Shown here: piece by piece, positions 37,223 to 48,900 of the stretch
Layout: each line of letters starts with the position of its first letter
How positions within the stretch are numbered: position 1 is the stretch's first letter
NCBI GenBank assembly: GCA_034509495.1
Contig: CM067507.1
Location: forward strand, 22,989,530-23,053,529
Direction of reading: 5' to 3'
From: Acestrorhynchus altus
Taxonomy: Eukaryota; Chordata; Actinopteri; Characiformes; Acestrorhynchidae
Length of the DNA: 64,000 bases
Program-made: the position numbers and the translations under genes
Notes under the pieces: model-generated
The model's database searches: none
Told to the model about the DNA's origin: nothing
The model's input: the letters and a program-made list of their open reading frames with translations, nothing else

Positions 37223-40200
37223 TGAGAGAGAGATATGACTTTTCACTGATTCACACAAACAATTTAGACTGGATGCCAAAAATTCTGATCATTAAAAAAA
37301 TACTGTTTTTACCCTGAAAGCTGTGGCTGCTTCCACATGTGGCCTTTTTTCTGGAAGGAGGAGGAGCTAACTAAGCGTGTGTAATGTGAATTTCAGCACT
37401 GTACCTCACTCCTGCTTGGTGAAAGAAGCTGTGTTGAAATTGCCCAATGTTACAGCTTATAGTGTGGGGAACCATACTGTACATTATTTACAGTCAGCCA
37501 TTACAACTGTTGATCGTGGTGGTGTGTCCTTGGTGTGTCCCCTTCCTGTCTCTGCCCTGTTTGGATCTGTGCAATAGCTCATCTTTCTCATTAGAGCTTG
37601 AGTAGAAATAATATACAAGTTCAAGAAATATATTATACCTAGATTATAAAAAACTTCTCATAGATTGAGGAGCACATTTTCCTCTGTTTGTAAGCACAGT
37701 CAATCTAAATGCATGTTTGTATTTACATACTGAACTGATGCATGAGCCGGTGTTTTGTAGCACATAACAGCGCTCAAGCCACTGTTTTGTTGTATGAACT
37801 CTCACTCACTCATACATACATTTTTGTTTACTGATATATAACCCGTTGTTTTGTTGTACAACAGCACTCGAGCCACTGTTCTGTTGTGTACTAAAACAAT
37901 ATAGCATAAAATGGAGTGTGTCATTGTGAAATAACAGCACAGATATGATGATACAGACACTGTTTTTTTTAAGATAACTGATAACCTTGATTATTCTGTT
38001 GCTTTTATACAACAGTCTAGAAAATAGATAAAGTGAAGAATATAAGTGTACGTATACCTCTGGCTGAGCCAGCAACAGCTGAGTTGCGAGAGTGTCTGTA
38101 CTACAATCGGGGTGATGAGAAACTGGTGGATCTACTTCGAGGTCCATTATTTACTTATCAATGCCTTTCAGCTGAGTGGTACAGTGTTAGAAAAAAGCAT
38201 GCTGTTGTGACAAGATAACACTGTTGAGAATACTTCTCAACCAACCAGCTTGCATGGCCAGAACTAACAGTTGTATAATGACATAAAACATTGTTTTGTT
38301 CTACTGTATAATGCACTCGTGCTGTTGATATGTTTTGTACTAATGTGTGAACCATTGTTTTGCTGTTTAACTGTGGTTGAGCCACTGATATATTGTGTAC
38401 TGCTGTGGTAACCTCTGTTTTCTTGTGTAAAGGTGCTGGAGCCACTCTTCTTTTGTGTACTGATGTGCAAATCATTGTTTTGTTGTCTAATGGCGCTCAA
38501 GCCACTGATCTGTTGTATACTGCTGTGTAAACCAGGTTTTTTTTTGTGTACCAGAGCTTGAGACACTGTTATGTAGTGTCTAACAGTGTTTTGTTGTAAT
38601 GACTGTTTTGTTGTGTACTAATGTATAAACCACTGCTTTGTTGTATAACGGCACTCAGGTCGCTGTTCTGTTCCGTTTGTACTAGTGCACAACACTCTGC
38701 TACAGTTTGCTGTCCAGAGAGGTTTTCTATGATACCAAAAATGGTTCTTTGGGCATTGCTCAAAGAAGATTACTCACTGTAGAATCTTTAAGTGTGTGTA
38801 TTAGAAGGAAGATTGGTTTAATTTTCACGTAAGGTTGTTTCCGGTGAGAATTCTTTGTCTGCTTTAGACAGAAGTTTCATATATAACTTTATATATTGCT
38901 TTTCATTTGAATTTGAATATGTGGCTTTACAAAGACAAGTAAATCAATAAATGCAGGTGAACTTTTTACCAAATGGTTAGTTTTTGCTTATCTCCAGACT
39001 AAAATAAGAGCCTTTCAAACATTTGGACTGTTGTAAATAAGATATATTTATGCAAACCTTTGGGTACTAAACTCATGCATTGTGTGGTGATTTTATTGCT
39101 GTCCGAATGCAATAGATTTATCGCTGAGAGGATGTATAAAACTTTCATTACAGATATCCCTCTGATAAACGAGTCCAGTCAAATCAAGGCTACAGCCTTC
39201 CTTTATTTTAGCCACCTAATCTCCAGCACAAAACTATTCATTTATTTTGTGTTTCCCCTTTTAATCCCTGTACTCCTCACAGATTCTAGAGGGCTTTCCA
39301 GTAGCAGCTTCCAGTAATTGCACAAGGAGTTCCACAATTTCAGATACTCACAGTGGTACCCTGAGAACTGACACAAGGGATAACAAGGATATCATTTATA
39401 AGCTAGAGACAGCTCTGGACTTGGAGAGGAAGAGAAGTCAAAATAGTGAGGAGACTGTGAGGAGACTGCAGGATTTCCTGGAAGAAGGACAAGGAGCTAA
39501 CATGGATCACTATTTGCTACCCCCCAAAACCTTGCTTAGATATGCTATGCTCATGGACATAGTCAACCCAACTTGCAGGAGATCCGTCTGCTTCACCAAG
39601 GGGTGAGGCATCAGAATAGAATGTTTTTTAACAATAGAGGATGTTTATTTCTCTGTGTCTGTTCTATTACGATATTCATTATAATTCATGATATTGGTTC
39701 CCTTCAGATATGGACATTATGTGGAGGGAACTGGGTCTGTCCTGCAGTCTTGCTCAGATGTAGAACTGGAGAGTGTATTTAAGTCACTAGAAGTTCTGTC
39801 TGAAGAGGAGAAGCTGAAGCAACTATCCCAACTGAAACTCAGATACTTCACACCCAGAGAGATAGCCAACCTCATGGGCTTTCCCCCACACTTCAGTAAG
39901 CAACTAGCAAGTCATACTTTTTCAAGAGTTAAAATGGGCTTGAATAACCACGAGGGATTATCCTTTGTCAAAGATCACAGGGAAATAATGGGTCCTGAAA
40001 TGAAATGTTATTTATTCAAGGCTCAAGTAATCTATGCAAACCACCATCACAGACCATGGTAACAGCCTTTTGTGTGTCTCAGGTCACGTCTGTGGTAAAC
40101 CTTTTTACTTTGTAAAATATATATTTTCTTTCAAAGTCAAACAATTCCTGGACATGAGCTGGGCCATATGACTGAAAAACTTGTATCGCAAAATGTTCAA

Positions 40201-40749
40201 GAAAAATGGTGCTATATACAGCCTTTAAAAAGTATAATGTTTTACAGTGTTTAACAATATACAGCATTTAATAGTAACACCAAAATCAAAGCATGTTATA
40301 GATTGAAATATTAATCTTTATTGTGATGTTTCTACAGCATATTTGTCATAAGTCATAAGCATAAGTTTCATCCCCGCAGAAACCAAAGCATTTCCACACA
40401 AATGGAATTAAACTGTACACCGATACTCTGCATACCAGATGTGATTTGATGATATGACGAAGATTTTTTTTTTAAATATTGTGCAAAATATTTATAAATA
40501 TATTGATATTTAAAATATATTTCCCAACCCTTCTTGGATATTAATTTACATAAAACATCATAAAATGTGTATAAATTGCTTCCATTTATTAAACTACAGT
40601 TTGCTTAGATTTTCAATGTTTTGTTTAGAGGTGGCTGAAAATGAGGTAGCTAGCTCCCTAGCTAACATAGCAACATTAACTATGGTAGCACCATGCTGTT
40701 GATATTGTCAAATAAGCAATAGACATATTCAACAAAACCAGGCAAAGTG

Positions 40750-40825
<76 letters not shown>

Positions 40826-41147
40826 GTTATGGAAAATTGGAATGGCCCTTTAAAGTTCACATTACTTATTTCACTAAAGTGTGGACAAATTAATTAGTAA
40901 CCATCCTTATTGGACTTCCCTCTGTTTCAGTACAATATGCTTCTGATGTTTTCATAGTAAGGAAGAATGTGTCTTTGTTGAATTTAAATGTGCTTATGTT
41001 CTGATGCACATTTAAACATTTACATTCTGTTTTGTTTTACTTTCAGCTTTTCCAACAAATATCTCCATAAAGCAGCAATACCGTGTTCTCGGAAACAGCC
41101 TAAATGTTCATGTAGTGGCCAAACTCATCAGTCTTCTGGTGTCATGA
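31120..41147 (+). CDS. trdmt1: tRNA-Asp cytosine-38 C5-methyltransferase (DNMT2)
   Basis: Ten coding exons give 383 residues with no break: 31120-31183, 32631-32740, 34084-34160, 34258-34329, 35439-35504, 35742-35811, 36063-36146, 39283-39602, 39708-39895, 41047-41147. Motif I is LELYSGIGGM (7-16), binding AdoMet. Motif IV is SPPCQPFTR with the nucleophile Cys79, and motif VI is LLENVKGFE with Glu119; both numbers match the human enzyme. The DNMT2 hallmark CFT is at 284-286, and the C-terminus has RVLGNSLNVHVVAKLI. The family methylates C38 of tRNA-Asp using a DNA-methyltransferase fold. The most divergent part is the linker encoded by the 320-nt exon. Introns carry long minisatellites and a Tc1-like relic. 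Head-to-head with vim, tandem with cubn. Confidence 0.97.
31313..31366. repeat. (CT)n microsatellite in trdmt1 intron 1
   Basis: Over 25 CT units begin about 130 bp after the exon 1 donor. It is the reverse complement in kind of the (GA)n tract upstream of the gene. Confidence 0.97.
31430..32115. repeat. TCTG/TATC minisatellite in trdmt1 intron 1
   Basis: Built from variants of 'tctctgtgtatctgtcttgt', with a repeat unit of about 30-33 bp from 31780 to 32105. All three plus frames stay open over hundreds of bases because the array lacks stop triplets. None is a gene. Confidence 0.95.
34425..35275 (-). mobile_element. Tc1/mariner-like relic in a trdmt1 intron
   Basis: The minus strand encodes a decayed catalytic-core piece with KYGGGSVMIWVC near 34750-34787, matching the conserved GGGSVM-W region of Tc1 transposases. 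The ends at 34430-34540 and 35150-35275 are similar in inverse order and finish in 'ccaatacttttagaggggac', typical of fish Tc1 families. Stops make it inactive. Confidence 0.7.
37170..37232. repeat. (GT)n then (GA)n microsatellite
   Basis: About 22 GT units followed by GAGA words, in trdmt1 intron 7. Confidence 0.95.
37740..38720. repeat. Degenerate 60-bp minisatellite in trdmt1 intron 7
   Basis: Units of about 60 bp contain 'gagccactg', 'ttgtgtactg' and 'gttttgttgt'. They run clearly from 38280 to 38700, with two or three more at 37740-37910, and unrelated sequence at 37915-38270. Because 60 is a multiple of three, the minus strand stays open over several units with a 20-residue period. I treat that as a consequence of the repeat. 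Confidence 0.85.
40749..40824. repeat. (TA)n(TG)n microsatellite
   Basis: A short AT run followed by about 30 GT units in the last trdmt1 intron. Confidence 0.97.
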
Positions 41148-41245
41148 CATGCTTTACCACAGTTCATAAGGTGAGAGAGAGATGAAAGGCCACATGTTGC
41201 GCTGGGATGATGGACATTCTGTTTCATTTTGGTTTTTTGTATTAT

Positions 41246-41271
41246 AATAAATTTGTATATTTTCAAATAAA
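41246..41271 (+). terminator. trdmt1: trdmt1 poly(A) signals
   Basis: AATAAA at 41246-41251 and 41266-41271, about 100-120 nt after the stop codon, imply a short 3'UTR. Confidence 0.75.
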
Positions 41272-41733
41272 AGTTCTTTTAACCTGTGTTTTTTGTTGTT
41301 GTTTGTGTACAGTATGAAATATACTCATTTTAATTGAATAATAAATTGCAGTAGTTCGTAATTCACTTAAAAGGCAACTGAAGCAGTTGAATAAAGCATA
41401 TAATTTTGACCTTCAGTGTTGGGTCTTGTTGAGTGGGGTTGGTCCAAACCTGATGCATGGCTATAATTCTGGTTACTGATCTCTGAGTATCACATGGCAG
41501 CACTTTGCAATCACACAGTGAAGTGAATAAACTGCAGTACAGTTGTGTTAAATGCTTTCCTGAACCCTATCCGTCTTCCTTGAATGGTTTTGGCCAGTTT
41601 ATTGGTGAGTGTGATGGTCTCAGAGGTCTTATTAAGGGCAAAGTACACTTTTGTACATGTAGACCATTAGGCCACCTCAAGGTTTACCTGCAGTGTGGTG
41701 TCTGAACAGCGTCCTGAGACAAGCTCTCTCAGC
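41272..41733 (+). promoter_or_regulatory. trdmt1-cubn intergenic and cubn 5' region
   Basis: The compact 460 bp spacer should contain the cubn promoter and 5'UTR. No TATA box in a convincing position was found. A plus-strand frame at 41505-41705 has no recognisable domain. Confidence 0.45.
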
Positions 41734-42927
41734 ATGGCTCGGACACTTTGGTTGTCCTGGCCGTTGCTGGCCATCTTCTTCCTCAGTGGACTGCAGTGTG
41801 ATCACGGCAATCAGGCCCACAGCCGTAGCAAGAGAGACATCAGCAGTGCCCAGTGAGTACAGATAGTTACATATGATTGGTGGATGCTGCACTTGGATCT
41901 TTTTTGGTCAGGCCAGTAAATAAATGGCTATTTTTGGCTTATATTAGAAAACTTGTTTTAGGTACCTGTTGGTGGTCAAAGTTCTGAAAGTTAAGTATTT
42001 ACAATAATATTGAAGAATCTGAATGAAAAGGTCTATTTATTCAAGACTCTTGTCCTGACTCTGCAGGCCTCGTATGATCTCGGAAAATGGTCATCTTATT
42101 TTTTCTGCGGGAAACAATAAAGACATCAATTTTCAGACATTAGGGACAGGAAAAGTAAAAGTGGGTGGAGAAGATCTTACTCAGCAAATAAACCAGGTAT
42201 GTTCACTGTCGTTCTGTTAACAGTGATAATTAAGATGGAATTAGTGATGAAACTGAAAGGTTTTTATGGACAGTACAGACAGTATGTCAAATAGGTCACT
42301 GTTATTTAAAAAATGGTGCTTATATAGAGACAATATCCAGCCTGTTGTGAAGAAAACCATAGCTGAGACCAAGATAAAGATTTTGACTAATAAATATGCC
42401 AAGACCAAGCCAAAATCAGTGCAAGAGTGGCTCAAGGTCCAAAATATGTCCTTTTTTATTATATTTAAATATGTTGAAATATATATTGAAAAAGCCTACT
42501 GAGAATGCTTTAAGTGCCATCATCAGTAATGTCACTTAGTCACATCATCTGATAAATAAATGTACATAAATACAAAAAATATATGCAACAAATACACAAA
42601 TATTAAATATTTTTTCTTCATTGTGGTAATTATCTAACCTAAAATCCTGTGTGTTTGTGCATATTTCACTTAATGCATTTCCTTACATTTCCTTGTTTTC
42701 CCATAATAATTATTAATATATATTCTATATAATATAAATTCTATATAAAATACTTACATTCTAATATTTTCTTTATATTTTCATTGACTTTATCTCAGGT
42801 GAAAATTAATAAAGCTGACATTGAATCAATAAAGAACAGTGGCCCATCTGAAGAGGTCACAAATCAGCTGAATCAGCTGAAAACGAGGGTGACCACACTT
42901 GAGTCAAAGGTTGACACAATAGAGCAG
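41734..42927 (+). other. cubn: cubn exons 1-3: signal peptide, furin site, coiled coil
   Basis: Residues 1-22 form a signal peptide (MARTLWLSWPLLAIFFLSGL). RSKRD near residue 32 is a furin-type site in the same place as human RQKR. Exon 2 (QPRMISENGHLIFSAGNN) matches the conserved N-terminal segment. Exon 3 has Leu/Val heptads (VTNQLNQLKTRVTTLESKV). In the known family this region trimerises cubilin and binds amnionless. Confidence 0.93.
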
Positions 42928-45900
42928 GTAATGGCACAATTTACAGACTGGTTTAATCTTGTTTTACTTGATTTGTGCTCAATGTGTGTAACATGATTAT
43001 ATCTTTAAGCATTGCTTGTATTCCCGCTCTTCCAGACAATCCAGAGGAAGACATGTAGCAGCAACCCATGCCAAAATGCAGGGACTTGTCTGAACCTACT
43101 GGACTCTTTTCACTGTCTCTGCCCTAACAACTGGCAGGTATGCTAGCTCTAATTGAATTTTAATCAGGATACACTCATATTTTAGATATATTTTGAAAAC
43201 TCTTTGTGGGGTGTTTTTGTCCTGTCAGGGTCCTACCTGTGCTGTGGATGTGAATGAGTGTCAGATCTATGCTGGAACCCCTCAGGGCTGCCAGAATGGA
43301 GCAACATGTGTCAACACTCCTGGATCTTACTCGTAATGCATGCCAGTTTCAAGGGATCACTTCCACTACTGAGTATATTTCTTGTGGTGTCTTGACCTTA
43401 TTGATCTGATTTTTCTCGATTTCACTCTATCCAGTTGCACCTGTACTCCAGAGTGGTATGGACCACACTGCACCTCTCGCTATGATGACTGTGCCGGAGG
43501 TAGTCAGGATCTATGTGTTCATGGTGTGTGCATTGATTCTGACAGAGTCACACCTAATGAGGTAATTTCAGTTATTTGAATATGTGCCTTTTGCAAGTAC
43601 GTGTACGAATACAGTGAATACAATAGCTGGAATTGGAATTACTCATATTAAAAATGTGGTCTAAATATAATGCTTTTTATACACAGACAGTATAGCATGA
43701 ATGGTAATCATCATTAAGAGTAGGGTAAGCAGAGTTAAATAAGACATTGGAGAGCTATTTCTTCTCAGTGTTTTTTAAAGTTTTTGAGAAAGTGACATCA
43801 ACTGACATCAAGGAAATTGAGCAGTGTTTCCCCTCAATCCGAGACATCTCAAAGAGTGCAGCTGCTTATATTTCCCATTTTATTTGTATTATTTCTCCAC
43901 AGCCCAAATATAATTGCATCTGTGATGCTGGGTGGATGTCTCCTCCTGGCAGTTCTGCTTGCACAGCAGATGTGGATGAGTGCAGCCTTCCCAACAAGCC
44001 CTGCTCCACTAACCCTCCCGTAGAGTGCTTTAACACTTTAGGCTCATACTTTTGTGGGGCCTGTCCAGCAGGTAAAAGCTGGTCTTTGTAACTTTCCATT
44101 GATGACGGATGCTCATATCAAATCAGTTTTTATATTTGTAAGGGTTTAGTTATTATCTTTGTTTATTTACCTTCGTGCTTATGATCAACATTATTTTGTT
44201 TGGTCTTGACCTGACATCGGGTGGTTTATGTTGCATAAAAGTTATATGTATAGTATAAAACTGGCAGGTCAAACATGTTCGAGCATGTTTATCCATTGTT
44301 TGATTTTGGATCAGTTGCTGGGTTATTACCTCTTCTACAGCCTAAATCTTGTTTATTGCACACTTTCAGGCTGGCAGGGTAATGGCTACAGCTGTCAGGA
44401 CATAAATGAATGTAACACAAACAATGGGGGCTGCTCTACCTCCCCCATGGTTCCTTGCCTCAACACTATGGGCTCCTTCCATTGCGGCCAGTGTCCTCCA
44501 GGTATAGCATCAACAATGCAGTTGTTTTAAACCAATGGACTCACTTTTGTCTCACTGTTTTTTATTTTACTATTTTATTTTAGTTGGGGGTTGTATGGGA
44601 TTTGAAGGCATTGAAGTACTTATACCAGAAATATGCCTCTAACTCAAATGCTCTATGCATAGGTTATGAGGGAGATGGGAAGACCTGCACACAAGCTGAC
44701 ATTTGTTCAACCAACAATGGAGGCTGTTATCCCCTGGCCACTTGTGCTTCTGTCCCAGGTGACATTGACAGACTCACATACGCAAGCACGCAAGCACGCA
44801 CGCACGCACACACACACACACCTTACACACCTTTACTGTAGTTATTCTTCACAGAAGCTCATGACCAGTGGCAGTAATGTATAAATAAAGCCATTAAGAT
44901 AGGTATTTACAATTTAAGTGCAACACTGTTATCTATTGTACATTAACATAAAAGCCACCTTGCACAATCATTATGACAAAGGCCCAGTATCCTGACATGC
45001 TACTGCTTAATGATATAGAGCTCTTCAAAAGGAGACATTATTCCAACACCCTGAATTTGACTTACGTTTACAATGTATTGTATACGGCAAATCTCTGTGC
45101 TGATTTAGACCTATTCCCCTGCAGGTAGCAACATCCCAACATGCACTTGTCCCCCTGGTTATGTGGGCAATGGATATGGACCTGCTGGTTGTACTCAAAT
45201 CATTGACACCTGTGGCACTCATAATCCATGTGTCAATGGTCAGTGTGTGGTAAGTGCTTACTCCATAATTATTACTTATTTTGTGATTTGCTCAACAATG
45301 ATCCTATCCACACTAATTTGAAGAGTGAATATCAACATTCTTTTGGTATACAACCAGAATACTGCCACTGGATATCTCTGTAACTGCGACCCAGGCTGGA
45401 CAGGCCAGAACTGTGACCAGAACATTAATGAGTGTGCCAGTAACCCCTGCCAAAATGGAGGCACCTGCACTGATGGTATTAATGGCTACATCTGTACCTG
45501 TACATCACAGTGGACAGGCCCCCAGTGCCAGACCCCACAACAAGGTTTGTTGATAAGATACCATATTACTGTACTTGTACATTTTAAAATTAATTTAACA
45601 TTTAACATAATGTTATTTGCACAACTTATTTAAGGTCTTTAGGGAAAGTTTGTTCCACCATTTTGGCTCCCTTGCAATTTCAGGGATGGTGTTTGAAAGG
45701 CTCTTGGTACAGCGTGAGTTTTGACCATTGCCATCATGTATGGAGGGGCTGGTCTTGTAGGCCAGCATCAAGGTTTTTAATCTCATGTGGGCAGCTACAG
45801 GAAGCCAGTCAAGGGAATGCAGCTGAGGAGTCACATGACTGAATTTGGGAACATTGAAGATGAGCAATGCCATTGCATTTTGGATTTGGAGTTGCAAGGG

Positions 45901-48900
45901 TCTGATGGTCCGCTTAAGAAGGCCAGCTAGAAGGGAGTGGCAGTAGTCTAGTCTTCGCTAAACAGAAAAGATCGAATTCTCCTGATGTTATAAAGGAGAA
46001 ATCTGCATGACCGAGACAAGTTTGCAACATGGGCCGAGAACGATAACTGGTCATCCACAACCACACCAAAGCTCCATGCTTCCGTAGATGGAGTGCCCAG
46101 TGACTTCTCAAGGGAAATTGCAAGAGGAAAGTGAGGACCAGTGGTTCCAGGAATTAATAGTATTAAAAAGCTTCAATTTGAGTTTATTTTCAGGTTGTCC
46201 ATGGTGGATTTGAAGTATGTTTTATATCACTATTTTGTTGTAGGAGCCATCATCGTTTCAGCTTCAGTCTTTTTACAGATGGTTTGACATTTGTAGCTAT
46301 GATTTCTTGCTATTTTGTGGATTCCAATGATGGACCTGCCACCATGCTTCAAAGGTGACAAGAGGTTCTCTTCATGAAATGCAGTAACTTTTCTCCAAAT
46401 ATACCTTTACTTATTGTGGGCTAAGGGCTCTATTTTGGCATGGTCAGGCCACAGTCTCTGGCTTGTCTATGATCTGTAGCTTATTTCAAAAGGTGAGTTC
46501 TTGATGAGGTCACAGTAAAGGTGTCCTTTGTGTGACTTTTCCTTAAAGATTGTTTGTGGAAGCAACACTGCACAGTGAAACACATCTCCACCCTCATGTC
46601 ATGCAATTTCATGCAGGTTCTTGGCAGTGAAAAGGGGGTTTGATTATTCTTTCTTTTCATTATATGAGCAGTCTTCTTTTTATTAATAACATTCCACATT
46701 GCTATGTAAGACAGAATCAGTGTGTATTAGAATATGCTATTTTTTTTTACATTTGATTAGTTACAGAGAGTGTTTACTACTAGAGTGTTTACAAGTGTGT
46801 AATACTTCTAAAAAACACAAACAACAAAATGTTTTTTTTGGCCAAGGTGGTCATTTATTTGCAAAGCTCCCCATTTGCAAATAAATGACCTGGCATTTCT
46901 GTCAGGACAAACATTCCACCTTAAAATGTTGTTGCTTACCCTGATGTGACTGTGTGTATGTTTGTTTCAGAGTGTGGAGGAGTGCTCCAGGGTCTGTCTG
47001 GTACATTCAGCTATCCCAACACTCCTGGACATGACCAATATGACCACATGGTCAGCTGTGCCTGGGTTGTCAGAACTGATGCTGATAAGGTTGAAGCAAA
47101 GCACCAGCATCACAAAGCATTTGTATAACTTCACGACCCTGATTGTTTTTTTTTTGTTGCATTAATTAATAAATTCTGTCACATCTCTCCCAGATTCTGC
47201 GGATAACGTTCCCATTCTTTGAACTTGAGCACAGCACCACCTGTAGCTTCGACTTCCTCCAGATCCATGATGGCGAGAGCGCCTCTGCCTACATGATTGG
47301 CAAATATTGTGGCACCAGTGCTCCAGCTGAACTCTTCAGCTCCCATAACTCTCTTTACTTCTGGTTCCGCTCTGACCATATAATCAACAGTGGTGGCTTT
47401 ACTGTCTCCTGGACTTCTCAAGCACCAGGTACTAAAAACTGAAATGCTAATAGGGGACATTTGTTATCTGTATTATCTTGTCTTATGCCAAACTCATAAA
47501 TGTTTGTTTTCCAGTTTGTGGTGGTCATCTGACCAATTCGTATGGTGACATCAAGTCACCTGGATACCCAGGCAATTACCCACCAAACCGTGACTGCTAT
47601 TGGACAGTAGACGTGGAGCCTGGATTAATCATTACCTTTGCCTTTGGAACACTTAGTCTTGAACACCATCCTGACTGCAATTACGACTATCTGGAAGTAA
47701 GTTTACAACCATCCAGTAAATTAAATTTATAATTAGAAACTGTCTGCTGACTCAAATCCCAAAACTTTATGAATTCTTGGACTTTTCAAATCTTTAAGTA
47801 GCATCAAACATGGAGGTCTTGATGCAAATGTCTAAAGATCTGAAAATAAAATAATCACCCAACACAGGGGAAGCTTTTCAGCTTGCAGTTTCTATAGTGT
47901 TTCTTAATGGTATTAAGAAATGGCAGTTCAGATAAACTGTGGAGGGCAGGATGAGATCTGGGGAACCTGCTTGTGTGCTGTTAAGACAGGCAAACCAAAA
48001 CCTCCAAATGACTACAAAAAATCAGCAGAACAGTTTAGTTGAGTGAGTAACCATGGTAGTGAATCATTCCACTGTTCAGTATTCCATGCTCAGACCAGTC
48101 CTCAAGGAAAGATTCATTAGAAGGAAACCTTACCTGCAACCTCACCACTAACTCAGTATATGATGCAGAGTCTAGAGAAGCCAGAAGAGTTTTGGGGAAA
48201 AAGTGCTATGGACTGATGAAGCCCAAATAGAGATATTTGGCCGTAATCTGCAAAAGACCTTGGTCCTTACAGTCTCATGAACTAAACCAGTGTTTCCCAA
48301 ACTTAGTCCTGGTGCCCCTTGCTCTGCACATAATTGAGGATTCCCTGCTTTAACACACCCTTTGCAATTCTGAAAGGGCTTGGTAATGAGCTGATTAATT
48401 GAATCAGGTGAGCTGGGAGAAGGTAATTTTCTAAATATGCAGGGCAGGCGGTGCCAGGACCAAGTGTGGGAAACACAGACCTGAACAGCATAGAAAATTT
48501 GTGAGAGATCTTAAAACAGAGACCTCAAACAAGCTGTTCATGCAAGGCAACCAAAGAGGCCTTCGGCAAATACAACAGTTGTGATTACAGGATTTGGCAG
48601 ACTTTTAGTGGCTACAAAGGCATTGGCAATCTGTGATTTCAAAACATGGTGTTACTATGTCCTGACTTTGTAAGGAGGCCAAACATGATTTGCTGATAAT
48701 ATTCTGTTAAATATATTGTATATACTGATCATTAACACCACCTCATTGTTTGTACATTCATTTTCCACATACAGCTCCATTTCCCTTATAGTAGCAAGAA
48801 AGTGGTAATAATATTATGGCTGATAAGGGTATGAACACACTCTCTTATGTTGTAGGTCAGAGATGGTCTGCTCCCAGAAGACCCAGTTCTAAACAGGTAT

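Noticed and set aside
42266..42502. Plus-strand 78-codon frame in cubn intron 2
   Set aside because: The protein-like composition is weak, with no splice signals consistent with cubn and no recognised domain.
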